DNA of 64,000 nt, taken from positions 2,976,001 through 3,040,000 of the forward strand of contig NZ_AP024269.1 of assembly GCF_016629525.1 (NCBI RefSeq), read 5' to 3'. Position numbers and translations under genes: made by a program. This document shows positions 1 through 7,289 of this stretch, piece by piece. Below the pieces are notes generated by a model. That model saw nothing but the letters and a program-made list of their open reading frames with translations. It was not told the origin of the DNA and made no database searches. Every line of letters starts with the position of its first letter. Position 1 is the first letter of the stretch. The stretch is from Kaistia sp. 32K. GTDB lineage: Bacteria > Pseudomonadota > Alphaproteobacteria > Rhizobiales > Kaistiaceae.

Positions 1-1
1 C

Positions 2-112
2 GTCGTCGCTAGGCTCGACATGCCCGGCGCCATCAAGAGCCTCAACGTCTCCAACGCGGCGGTGCTGTCGCTCTATCTGGCGCACCGGCATCTCGGCACG
101 CCAAATCTCTGA
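2..112 (+). CDS. rlmB: 3' end of TrmH/SpoU-family RNA methyltransferase (RlmB-like), partial
   Basis: Only the last 36 codons are in the window, open from the left edge to a TGA at 110-112. The peptide contains the signature GAIKSLNVSNAAVLSLY. This is the knot-forming C-terminal motif (K-S-L-N-V-S-N-A) of SpoU/TrmH 2'-O-ribose methyltransferases, where it forms part of the SAM site. The RlmB subtype (23S rRNA G2251) is an inference from the wording of this tail; another TrmH-family enzyme is possible. It is transcribed toward the tRNA-Thr gene 180 bp downstream. Confidence 0.75.
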   Translation, partial: VVARLDMPGAIKSLNVSNAAVLSLYLAHRHLGTPNL

Positions 113-292
113 TGGAACTTCCCACGCGACCCGCGTCACGCGCTTGACGCGGATCGCGTGATGGGAGAAGAGACCGCGTCGTTTGGTTCCGGGCGCAATT
201 CGCAGACGGCACAAGAGACGGCGCATGACAATCGGCCTTTCGAAGGTCATGCATGCGTAACTTATTGAAATCGCGTTAGAATATAACGTTAG

Positions 293-367
293 GCCGGTTT
301 AGCTCAGCGGTAGAGCAGCGGTTTTGTAAACCGAAGGTCGGGGGTTCAATCCCCTCAACCGGCACCA
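293..367 (+). tRNA. tRNA-Thr (anticodon TGT)
   Basis: The sequence folds as a cloverleaf. The 7-bp acceptor stem pairs GCCGGTT (293-299) with AACCGGC (357-363), followed by discriminator A364 and an encoded CCA (365-367). The D arm is AGCTCAGCGGTAGAGC, the anticodon loop reads TTTGTAA with anticodon TGT, and the T arm contains GGTTCAATCC. It reads ACA threonine codons. Confidence 0.97.
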
Positions 368-469
368 GCTTTCTTCCCATCCGCGATAGACGGCCCTGCC
401 GGCCTCGGCTTGCAATCAGCGTCGCCCGGGCCGGCGAGATCGATTCTCCACAGATACGCGCATTCGGGC

Positions 470-1114
470 CTATCGGCCGCCGGGCAGTCCGCCAGCCCAT
501 TCGGCTACCGCCGATGCCATCGTCCGCAGGTGATCGGCCGCCGTGAAGCCGGAGACGCTCTTGCGCGGCTTCAGGTCGTGATCGCCATCCTCGAGCCAAA
601 GAATCTCGATTCGATCCGACAGCGCGTAGGTCGAGACATCGTCGCGCGTACCAAATTCGTCGCGCGTGCCCTGGCAGATCAGCGTCGGTGTCTTGAGGTC
701 GAGGAGATGCGCGGTGCGCAATTGCTCGGGCTTGGCCGGCGGATGGAAGGGATAGCCGAGGCAGAGCAGCCCGACGATGGCGTTCTCGGCCAACAGCTCG
801 TCCGCGACCATGCTGGCGACGCGCCCGCCCATGGATTTCCCGCCGATGATGAGCGGCCCCGTCGCCCCCAGCGCTGCCACGGCGGCGCGATATTCCGGAA
901 TCAGTTTGTCGGCGCGCGGTGGCGGCTTGCGCCCGTCACCAGTTCGCCGCGAGGCCATATAGGCGAACTCGAAGCGGGCGACGCGAAACCCGGCGTCGGC
1001 GAGCGCCTTCGCCGCCGCGGTCATGGAGGCCGAATCCATCGGCGCGCCGGCGCCATGCGCCAGCAAAATGGTCGCCCGGCCGTTTTCCGGCCCGTCGAAC
1101 AGAAATTCGGTCAT
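470..1114 (-). CDS. Alpha/beta hydrolase of the KANL3/Tex30 (dienelactone-hydrolase-like) type
   Basis: The protein is 214 aa and cytosolic, with no signal peptide. It shows the small alpha/beta-hydrolase pattern LLAHGAGAPMDS near the N-terminus (oxyanion region), the nucleophile elbow GGKSMGGR at about residue 93, an acid in GTRDEFG, and the catalytic His in EDGDHDLKP. These features match the KANL3/Tex30-like family, whose bacterial members have no settled substrate. The start is the ATG at 1114, preceded by GAGGGGAG about 5 nt upstream. It stands alone downstream of the gabD-like gene on the same strand, with a 98-bp gap. The substrate is unknown. Confidence 0.8.
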   Translation of the reverse strand: MTEFLFDGPENGRATILLAHGAGAPMDSASMTAAAKALADAGFRVARFEFAYMASRRTGDGRKPPPRADKLIPEYRAAVAALGATGPLIIGGKSMGGRVASMVADELLAENAIVGLLCLGYPFHPPAKPEQLRTAHLLDLKTPTLICQGTRDEFGTRDDVSTYALSDRIEILWLEDGDHDLKPRKSVSGFTAADHLRTMASAVAEWAGGLPGGR

Positions 1115-1212
1115 CGCGCTCCCCTCGCCGGTCGGACAAACACGGAAACGCAGAGCCGATTCGCACCGGCCCTGCGTCCCCTATCCAACATCCGACTTTA
1201 GAGCGGAGGCGC

Positions 1213-2667
1213 TCAGCGATCGAGGCCGCCGACGAAGAGGTACTTCTTCTCGACGAATTCCTCGATGCCGTGATGCGAGCCCTCGCGGGAATTGCCTGAT
1301 TCCTTGACGCCACCGAACGGCGCCAGCTCGGTCGAGATCAGGCCGGAATTGATGCCGACCATGCCGTATTCGAGCGCCTCGCCGACGCGGAAGATCCGGC
1401 CGACATCGCGGGTGTAGAGATAGGCGGCGAGGCCGAACTCGGTGTCGTTGGCCTTGGCGACGACCTCTGCCTCGTCATCGAAGACGAAGACGGGCGCCAA
1501 CGGACCGAAGGTCTCCTCGCCGGCGACCTGCATGGTCTCGTCGACGCCGGCGATCAGCGTCGGCTCGAAGAAGGTGCCGCCAAGCGCATGCCGCTTGCCG
1601 CCGACCAGCGTCCGCGCACCCTTCGCAAGCGCATCGGCGATATGCTCCTCGATCTTCTGAACCGCCTTCTCGTTGATCAGCGGTCCGAGCTGCACGTCGC
1701 CGCCGACACCATTGCCGACCTTCAGGGCCGCGACGGCGGTCGCCAGCTTCTCGGTGAACGCCGCCTCGACACCGCGCTGGACATAGATGCGGTTGGTGCA
1801 GACGCAGGTCTGGCCGGCATTGCGGAACTTCGACAGGATCGCGCCTTCGACGGCCGCATCGAGATCGGCGTCGTCGAAGACGATGAAGGGCGCGTTGCCG
1901 CCGAGCTCCAGCGCCACCTTCTTCACCGTGCCGGCGGACTGCCGCATCAGCTGCTTGCCGACTTCGGTCGAGCCGGTGAAGCCGACGATGCGGATGGCGG
2001 GATGCGAGGTCAGCACCTCGCCGATCGGTCGGGCCGGACCGGTGACGACGTTGAGCACGCCCGCCGGCAGGCCGGCTCGCTGGGCAAGTTCCGCCAGCGC
2101 CAGCGCCGTCAGAGGCGTCTCGCCGGCCGGCTTCAGCACGACGGTGCAGCCGGCGGCGATCGCCGGGCCGACCTTGCGGGTGATCATGGCGGCGGGGAAA
2201 TTCCACGGCGTGATCGCCGCGACGACGCCGGTCGGCTGGCGCAGCACCAGGATGCGGCCGTCGGCGCGGTGGCTCGGCAGCGTCTCGCCGGCGATCCGCT
2301 TCGCCTCCTCGGCGTAGAATTCGACGTAGGCCGCGGCGTAGTCGATCTCGCCCTTGGCCTCGGCGAGCGGCTTGCCCTGCTCCGAAGTCAGGATCAGCGC
2401 GAGGTCGTCGCGGTTTTCGACGATCAGGTCGAACCAGCGGCGCAGGATGTTGGCGCGATCCTTGGCGACGCGCGCCGCCCACGGCCGGAAGGCGCGCTCA
2501 GCCGCCTCGACCGCCTCGGTCGCCTCGGCGGCGCCGAAGGCCGGCACGCGCGCCAGCTCCGCGCCCGTCGCCGGATTGGTGACGGGCGTCTCGCCCTCCC
2601 CGACGAAGACGCCATTGACGTAGCACTGGGTCCGCAAGAGCGAGGGATCGTTCAGGGTCAGGGTCAT
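1213..2667 (-). CDS. gabD: NAD(P)-dependent succinate-semialdehyde-type dehydrogenase (aldehyde dehydrogenase family)
   Basis: The protein is 484 aa, the usual GabD length. It carries the ALDH fold landmarks: ITPWNFP (about 152-158), the cofactor loop GFTGSTEVG (229-237), catalytic Glu254 in LELGGNAPF and nucleophile Cys288 in GQTCVCTNR. The family oxidises succinate semialdehyde to succinate; other omega-amino aldehydes are possible substrates. The ATG at 2667 is preferred because GAGGA lies 6 nt upstream. A longer TTG-initiated frame to 2685 has no ribosome site. It is the last gene of the leftward ABC importer/ureohydrolase operon, 45 bp after the ureohydrolase, which places it at the end of a guanidino or amine degradation route. 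Confidence 0.88.
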   Translation of the reverse strand: MTLTLNDPSLLRTQCYVNGVFVGEGETPVTNPATGAELARVPAFGAAEATEAVEAAERAFRPWAARVAKDRANILRRWFDLIVENRDDLALILTSEQGKPLAEAKGEIDYAAAYVEFYAEEAKRIAGETLPSHRADGRILVLRQPTGVVAAITPWNFPAAMITRKVGPAIAAGCTVVLKPAGETPLTALALAELAQRAGLPAGVLNVVTGPARPIGEVLTSHPAIRIVGFTGSTEVGKQLMRQSAGTVKKVALELGGNAPFIVFDDADLDAAVEGAILSKFRNAGQTCVCTNRIYVQRGVEAAFTEKLATAVAALKVGNGVGGDVQLGPLINEKAVQKIEEHIADALAKGARTLVGGKRHALGGTFFEPTLIAGVDETMQVAGEETFGPLAPVFVFDDEAEVVAKANDTEFGLAAYLYTRDVGRIFRVGEALEYGMVGINSGLISTELAPFGGVKESGNSREGSHHGIEEFVEKKYLFVGGLDR

Positions 2668-2712
2668 CAGGCGTCCTCGTGGCAAGGAAGGGATAGGCTT
2701 GGCGGGAAGGAA

Positions 2713-3720
2713 CTACGCGGGGGCGTGGTTCTTCTTGTAGTCGGCCATCAGCGACAGGAGTTCGAACATCACGACCATGGCGTTCATCGCGGTGATGTTG
2801 TTCGGGTTGTCCTTGGTCGGCATGATGCAGACGACGTCGGCGCCGACGACATTCAGCCCGCGCAGGCCCTGCAGCATGCGCATGGCGTCGCCAATGCGGA
2901 TGCCCGGATAGCCGGGCTCGAGGTTCGAGACGCCGGGGGCGTCGGCCGGATCGAGCGAATCAAGGTCGAAGGTGACGTAGACCGGCAGGTCGCCGATGCG
3001 CTCGCGCATGGTCTTCACCACGCCCTGGACGCCGATCTCCTCGATCTCGTCCATGCCGATGATGCGGTAGCCGAGCTCCTCGCTGGTGTTCTTCGAGCCG
3101 GGCGTGCCGACATTCGGGCGGATGCCGATCTGGGTCGAGGCATGCGCGTCGACATGGCCTTCCTCGACCGTATAGCTCGCCCAATGCGCCGACGAGCGGC
3201 GGCTGCCCAGCCAATGCGGCAGGTGGCGGTAGCTGTCGGTGTGGGCGTCGAAATGCACCAGGGCCACCTTCTGGCCGTTGGTCAGCTTCGAATGCGGGCC
3301 GGCGACCGACTTCAGGAGCGGGCCGGTGATGCCATGGTCGCCGCCCATCGAGACGAGGCGCGTGCCGACATCGTTGAAACGGCGGGCATAGGCCTCGATG
3401 TGCTGGACGCAGACGTCGTTGACCATCGCTTCCGGCAGCGGCACGTCGCCGGCGTCGTTGATGCGGGCGAGATCCCACGGCGTGATGCCGAAGCGGCCGT
3501 GGCTGCGGCGATACTGGGCCGAGACGTTGCGGACGGCGCGGGGGCCGAGATGCTGGTCGCGCTCGGTCGAGCCGTTGCCGGAGCTGTGCGGGACGCCGAG
3601 GAGCGCGATGTCGCTGGCGGCCGGATCCTCGTTCCACTCGCAGCGGAAGAAGGTCGGGATGCCCCACCAGTACCAGCGGCCCATGTCCTTGCGCGCGGCG
3701 TCGAAGTCGAAATCGGTCAT
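2713..3720 (-). CDS. Arginase/agmatinase-family ureohydrolase (guanidino-compound hydrolase)
   Basis: The protein is 335 aa. The binuclear manganese ligands of the ureohydrolase superfamily are all visible: GGDHG (126-130), HFDAHTD (156-162) and FDLDSLDP (251-258). The family releases urea from guanidino substrates such as agmatine, guanidinobutyrate, guanidinopropionate or guanidine; the sequence alone does not tell which. The N-terminus RWYWWGIPTFFRC differs from classical E. coli SpeB. The ATG at 3720 has GGAAA upstream; an upstream in-frame ATG would sit directly on the GAGGA. It lies between an amino-acid-type ABC importer and a gabD-like gene, so a product such as GABA or putrescine would feed that dehydrogenase. 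Confidence 0.85.
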   Translation of the reverse strand: MTDFDFDAARKDMGRWYWWGIPTFFRCEWNEDPAASDIALLGVPHSSGNGSTERDQHLGPRAVRNVSAQYRRSHGRFGITPWDLARINDAGDVPLPEAMVNDVCVQHIEAYARRFNDVGTRLVSMGGDHGITGPLLKSVAGPHSKLTNGQKVALVHFDAHTDSYRHLPHWLGSRRSSAHWASYTVEEGHVDAHASTQIGIRPNVGTPGSKNTSEELGYRIIGMDEIEEIGVQGVVKTMRERIGDLPVYVTFDLDSLDPADAPGVSNLEPGYPGIRIGDAMRMLQGLRGLNVVGADVVCIMPTKDNPNNITAMNAMVVMFELLSLMADYKKNHAPA

Positions 3721-3800
3721 AGCGGTTTCCATTTCCTCGGGACGAGCGAAGCCGTGGCGCAAAGCGGCGCCGGGCGGCCCGATCCCGAACTCAGGGTCGG

Positions 3801-4523
3801 TTAGTGCTGGAGTTGCGACAGGAAGGTCTTGGCGCGGGGCGAGGTCGCGGAGGTGAAGAACTGTTCCGGCGGGGCGACCTCGACGATCTGGCCCTTGTCC
3901 ATGAAGACGATCTGGTCGGCGACCTTGCGGGCGAAGGCCATCTCATGCGTCACGCAGACCATGGTCATGCCGTCGCCGGCGAGCTCCACCATCACGTCGA
4001 GGACTTCGCCGACCATCTCGGGATCGAGCGCCGAGGTCGGCTCGTCGAACAGGATGACCTTGGGCTCCATGCAGAGCGCGCGAGCGATCGCCACGCGCTG
4101 CTGCTGGCCGCCCGAAAGCTGGGTCGGATATTTGTTGGCCTGCTCGCCGATATGGACGCGCTTCAGATACTGGTGCGCGCGCTCGGTCGCTGCGGCGCGC
4201 GAGAGCTTGCGCGCCAGCATCGGCGCCAGGATGCAGTTCTCGAGGATGGTCAGGTGCGGGAACAGGTTGAAGTTCTGGAACACCATGCCGACCTCGCGCC
4301 GCACCGCCTCGCAGCTGCGGCGGTTCTTCGGCTCGACGCCCTCGATGGCGACGACGCCGGTATCGTGGGGAGCGAGGTAGTTCATGCAGCGGATCAGGGT
4401 CGACTTGCCCGATCCGGAGGGGCCGCAGATGACGACCTTGGAGCCCTTGGCGATGGACAGGCTGACATTGTCCAGCACGAGGAAGTCGCCATAGCGCTTG
4501 CTGATGTTCTCGACGCGGATCAT
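3801..4523 (-). CDS. Polar amino-acid-type ABC transporter, ATP-binding protein
   Basis: The protein is about 240 aa, a GlnQ/HisP-type ATPase. It shows Walker A GPSGSGKST, Q-loop VFQNFNLFPHLT, signature LSGGQQQR, Walker B VILFDEPTSALDPE and the H-loop CVTHEM. It would power the permease encoded just upstream (4557-5294) at the inner membrane. The ATG at 4523 gives the usual family N-terminus MIRVENISKRYG. A GTG at 4541 in the same frame is an alternative; neither has a strong ribosome site. It is the third gene of the leftward operon. Confidence 0.9.
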   Translation of the reverse strand: MIRVENISKRYGDFLVLDNVSLSIAKGSKVVICGPSGSGKSTLIRCMNYLAPHDTGVVAIEGVEPKNRRSCEAVRREVGMVFQNFNLFPHLTILENCILAPMLARKLSRAAATERAHQYLKRVHIGEQANKYPTQLSGGQQQRVAIARALCMEPKVILFDEPTSALDPEMVGEVLDVMVELAGDGMTMVCVTHEMAFARKVADQIVFMDKGQIVEVAPPEQFFTSATSPRAKTFLSQLQH

Positions 4524-4556
4524 TTCGGACACGGGGATCACCAATCGACGTGAGGG

Positions 4557-5294
4557 TCAGGAGCGGCGGTAGAAGGCCATCGCCTTCTGCAGCATGCCGG
4601 GCGAGGCCTCGGCGGCGGAGGTGTTCCAGACGAGGCGGCGCTCGAGCCGCGACTGCAGGAAGACCAGCACGTAGACCATGACCAGGTAGTAGACCAAGGC
4701 GGCGGCGTAGTACTCGGTGAACTGGAACGTGGTCGCCACGGCGCGCGAGGTGACGCTCATCAGCTCGGAGAGCGAGATGACCGAAGCGAGCGAGGTGATC
4801 TTCAGGAGCGTGATGAACTCGTTCGCGGTCGAGGGCAGCGCCACGCGCACCGCCTGCGGCAGCAGGATCCGGCGCAGGATCTGGAACCGCGTCAGGCCGA
4901 GCGCGACGCCGGCGGCCTTCTGGCCGGGGTCGATGGCGCCGAGCGCGGCGCGGTTGATCTCGGTCTGGTAGGCGGCCTCGTTCAGGCTGAGCGCGATCCA
5001 GGCCGCCAGGAAGGGCGAGAACCACGGCTCGCGGAACACCGGGAAGAACTGCGGCAGCGCGTTCCAGACGAACAGCAGCTGCAGCAGCGTCGGCGCGCCG
5101 CGAAGCATGCCAAGGATACCCTTGACGAGCCACCGGAGCGGGCTGGGCGGCCCGCTCACATAGAGGGCGGCGGGAATGGAAATCAGGATGCCGACGCCGT
5201 GCGAGAGCAGCGCGAGCAGGACCGTGACCAGGGCTCCGTTCAGGAACGCCGTGGAGAACAGCGCCCCGAAGAAGACCGAACTATCAAAGGCCAT
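4557..5294 (-). CDS. Polar amino-acid-type ABC transporter, permease
   Basis: The protein is 245 aa and hydrophobic, with about five transmembrane segments. It has the cytoplasmic EAA loop near the middle, reading EAAYQTEINRAALGAIDPGQ, which contacts the ATPase. This places it in the HisM/GlnP permease family for polar amino acids, opines and related guanidino compounds. Only one permease gene is present, so the channel is presumably a homodimer. The ATG at 5294 follows GGAGATTACGAC. It sits 25 bp after the binding-protein gene. Confidence 0.9.
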   Translation of the reverse strand: MAFDSSVFFGALFSTAFLNGALVTVLLALLSHGVGILISIPAALYVSGPPSPLRWLVKGILGMLRGAPTLLQLLFVWNALPQFFPVFREPWFSPFLAAWIALSLNEAAYQTEINRAALGAIDPGQKAAGVALGLTRFQILRRILLPQAVRVALPSTANEFITLLKITSLASVISLSELMSVTSRAVATTFQFTEYYAAALVYYLVMVYVLVFLQSRLERRLVWNTSAAEASPGMLQKAMAFYRRS

Positions 5295-5319
5295 GTCGTA
5301 ATCTCCATTCCCGACCGGA

Positions 5320-6144
5320 TTATTGGCTCACGCCGGGAACGAGGCTGTCGACGGAAGTTCCCCACTTCTTGGCGATCTCGCCGAGCGAACCGTCCTTGAC
5401 GAGAGCCGCGACCGCCGCGCTGACGGCAGCCTCGTCACCATCGACGCGCTTGATGAAGACGGCGAAATCGCTGGTGTCGGGGAAGGAATAGAGGGTCTTG
5501 AACTGGCCTTCCTTCTGCAGGTTGCGATAGGCGAGTTCCGTATCCTGCGAGACAGCCGCCTCGGCGCGGCCCACCAGCACCTGCTGGATGACGTCGGTCT
5601 GCTTCGGATAGGTCTGGATCTTGATGGCGGGGCGGCCGGCGGCGGCCAGGGTCTCGTTGATCTTCTCGAGGCGAGCCAGATAGCTGGTGCCGGCCTGGAC
5701 GGCGACGACCTTGCCGGAAAGATCGGTGGCGTCGTTGACGACGAGGCCCGACTTGTCACCCGCGAACACGACGACGGCGGTGGAGAAATACGGGACGCCC
5801 GGATAGGCGGCGACGCGCTCCGGCGTCAGCGGGATGCCGCTGATGACGGCGTCGCAGCGGCCGGCGTCGAGACCGGGAAGCAGACCCGTGAACTCCGAGA
5901 CGATGATGCGGGATTCGGCGCCCCAGTGACCGGCCAGCGCCTTGGCAAGGTCGATGTCGAAGCCGACGGGTTCCGCATTGCCGGCGCTCTCGAAGAACTC
6001 CATCGGCGGGAACGTCGCGTCGGTGCAGACGGTGAATACCTTGTCCCCAACAAAAGACGGCTGCGCTTCGGCGGCAAAGGACGGTACCGTTGCTGCGGCG
6101 AGCGCAAGGGCGCACAAAATTCCGGTCTTGAATGACTGCGACAC
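5320..6144 (-). CDS. Periplasmic substrate-binding protein of the amino-acid-type ABC importer (SBP family 3)
   Basis: The protein is 274 aa with a clear Sec signal peptide (cleavage likely after ...VPSFA, about residue 24). The mature part begins with the family-3 lobe pattern FTVCTDATFPPMEF. It continues with GFDIDLAKAL, DAVISGIPLTPERVAAYP and VGRAEAAVSQDTE, typical of binding proteins for glutamine, arginine and opines. The start is GTG at 6144 with GAGGGGAATT upstream. It is the first gene of the operon running left through permease, ATPase, ureohydrolase and dehydrogenase. The likely ligand, inferred from context, is a guanidino or amino compound. Confidence 0.9.
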   Translation of the reverse strand: MSQSFKTGILCALALAAATVPSFAAEAQPSFVGDKVFTVCTDATFPPMEFFESAGNAEPVGFDIDLAKALAGHWGAESRIIVSEFTGLLPGLDAGRCDAVISGIPLTPERVAAYPGVPYFSTAVVVFAGDKSGLVVNDATDLSGKVVAVQAGTSYLARLEKINETLAAAGRPAIKIQTYPKQTDVIQQVLVGRAEAAVSQDTELAYRNLQKEGQFKTLYSFPDTSDFAVFIKRVDGDEAAVSAAVAALVKDGSLGEIAKKWGTSVDSLVPGVSQ

Positions 6145-6198
6145 GTTAATTCCCCTCTTGGAAACGGAGCAGATTTCCCCCTGCCCCTTATCTATACT

Positions 6199-6226
6199 GT
6201 CCTACCCGGATTTCTCTATAAGTCAA
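6199..6226 (-). promoter_or_regulatory. Candidate promoter of the ABC importer/ureohydrolase operon
   Basis: On the minus strand, TTGACT (6226-6221) and TAGGAC (6204-6199) are 16 nt apart and lie about 55-80 nt ahead of the GTG start at 6144. The -35 hexamer falls inside the operator-like sequence at 6216-6242, so a bound regulator would block it. The -10 match is weak. Confidence 0.35.
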
Positions 6227-6242
6227 CTAATTTCGTTTTTAC
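6216..6242. promoter_or_regulatory. Operator-like site 1 of the guanidino/amine regulon
   Basis: This 27-nt stretch in the divergent region between the binding-protein gene and the XRE-cupin regulator matches the reverse complement of 8619-8645 at 19 of 27 positions. The matching blocks are TATAAGT, AACT and TTCG. The second copy lies just upstream of the FAD oxidase/ridA operon. Two such copies next to one regulator gene suggest a shared binding site for that regulator. This is an inference from comparison within the window. Confidence 0.5.
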
Positions 6243-6255
6243 CGAACTTGCGGTA
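6240..6255. repeat. Short inverted repeat in the divergent promoter
   Basis: TACCG (6240-6244) and CGGTA (6251-6255) form an inverted repeat with a 6-nt spacer, 35 bp ahead of the XRE-cupin start. It could be an autoregulatory operator or chance; the arms are only 5 bp. Confidence 0.3.
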
Positions 6256-6289
6256 TGAGGGTGCTACACCCTGAGTTCAAGGATTACCG

Positions 6290-6877
6290 ATGAAGACGGA
6301 CACTTCGCCTGCGGCCAGCAAGCCACAGAAGCCAGCCCCGAAGTTCGGCGGCCTGATCAAGGAGCGCCGGCGGCAGCTCAACCTGACGCTGGAGAGCGTC
6401 GCGAAGACAGTCGAGCTGACCAAGAGCTTCCTGAGCGACATCGAGAACGACAAGACCTCGCCCTCCGTGGCGTCGCTCGTCCGGCTCTGCGACGCGCTGG
6501 GGCTTTCGATCGGCGATCTGTTCAATTCGACGATGTCGACCGTCGTGCGCGCCGACGAGCGGCCGAAGGTCTCCTTCGGCGGAACCGGCGTCTCGGACTC
6601 ACTGCTGACGGCCAGCAACAGCACGCGCCTGCAGGCGCTCTGGACCGAGATCGAGCCGCTCGGCACGGGTGGTGAGAAGCTCTATTCGCTGCGCGCCGAC
6701 GAAGAGTTCATCCACGTCGTCTCCGGCACGTTGCTGGTGCGGATGGAGAATGAGAGCTTCGAGCTCAACGCCGGGGATTCGATGACCTTCGATCCCCGCC
6801 TCCTGCACACCTTCCTGAATCCCTCCTCCACCGAACGGACGGTCGCGATCTTCGTGATGACGCCGCGACCGTCCTGA
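6290..6877 (+). CDS. XRE-family regulator with C-terminal cupin domain (PuuR-like)
   Basis: The protein is 195 aa. Residues about 20-75 form a helix-turn-helix of the Cro/CI type (IKERRRQLNLTLESVAKTVE, then SFLSDIENDKTSPSVASLVR). Residues about 115-190 form a small cupin barrel (FIHVVSGTLLVRM, ELNAGDSMTFDPRLLHTF). This architecture is that of E. coli PuuR, the putrescine-responsive repressor, and of many amino-acid and amine catabolism regulators. It is divergent from the ABC importer operon and converges on ridA with only 3 bp between the two stop codons. It probably controls both flanking leftward operons through the two similar sites at 6216-6242 and 8619-8645. Confidence 0.88.
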   Translation: MKTDTSPAASKPQKPAPKFGGLIKERRRQLNLTLESVAKTVELTKSFLSDIENDKTSPSVASLVRLCDALGLSIGDLFNSTMSTVVRADERPKVSFGGTGVSDSLLTASNSTRLQALWTEIEPLGTGGEKLYSLRADEEFIHVVSGTLLVRMENESFELNAGDSMTFDPRLLHTFLNPSSTERTVAIFVMTPRPS

Positions 6878-6880
6878 GCG

Positions 6881-7270
6881 TCAGGCGCGCTTGACGGCGA
6901 CCACGTCGATCTCGACGAGGAGGCCCTTGGCGACGAAGCCCGAGACGATGACAACGGTGGAAGCCGGCGGCGGCTCGGGCATCAGCCGGTCGCGCACAGT
7001 CTTGTACGCGCCGACATCGTCCGCGCTGGTCAGATAGCCCGTCACCTTGACGACGTCGGCGAGCGTCAGCCCTTCGGAAGCCAGCAGCGTCTCGATGTGC
7101 TTCCAGGTCAGCTCGGCCTGGCGCTCCGCGCCCTCGGCGATGCTGCCGTCGTCGTTCAGGCCGACCTGGCCGGACAGGAAGACGAATTCGGCATTGGCCG
7201 GCGCGACCGCGACCTGCGAATAGCGGCTCGGCGGCTGCGGAGCGGCGGGCGGATTGGCAAAGCGGATCAT
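6881..7270 (-). CDS. RidA-family (YjgF/YER057c/UK114) enamine/imine deaminase
   Basis: The protein is 129 aa, the family's normal length. It shows FLSGQVGLNDDG near residue 36, the loop AELTWKHIETLLASEG, and the C-terminal segment PEPPASTVVIVSGFVAKGLLVEIDVVAVKR, here with Ser-Thr in place of the common R-x-A-V pattern. RidA enzymes hydrolyse reactive imines or enamines released by amine oxidases and PLP enzymes. The ATG at 7270 has GAAAGG 6 nt upstream. It follows the FAD oxidase gene by 19 bp, so it likely acts on that enzyme's imine product. The substitution in the Arg-containing segment places it outside the best-characterised RidA subgroup; its activity should be treated as unproven. Confidence 0.85.
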   Translation of the reverse strand: MIRFANPPAAPQPPSRYSQVAVAPANAEFVFLSGQVGLNDDGSIAEGAERQAELTWKHIETLLASEGLTLADVVKVTGYLTSADDVGAYKTVRDRLMPEPPPASTVVIVSGFVAKGLLVEIDVVAVKRA

Positions 7271-7289
7271 GATGAGCCTTTCGATGGGA

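Noticed and set aside
276..599. Minus-strand ORF containing GIEPPTFGLQNRCSTAELNRP
   Set aside because: This peptide is the well-known false translation of the complement of a tRNA-Thr gene; the tRNA at 293-367 explains it.
1588..3804. Very long plus-strand ORF (738 codons) antisense to the dehydrogenase and ureohydrolase genes
   Set aside because: Arg/Asp/Gly/Ala-rich shadow of high-GC genes; no domain, and the opposite strand carries full conserved enzymes.
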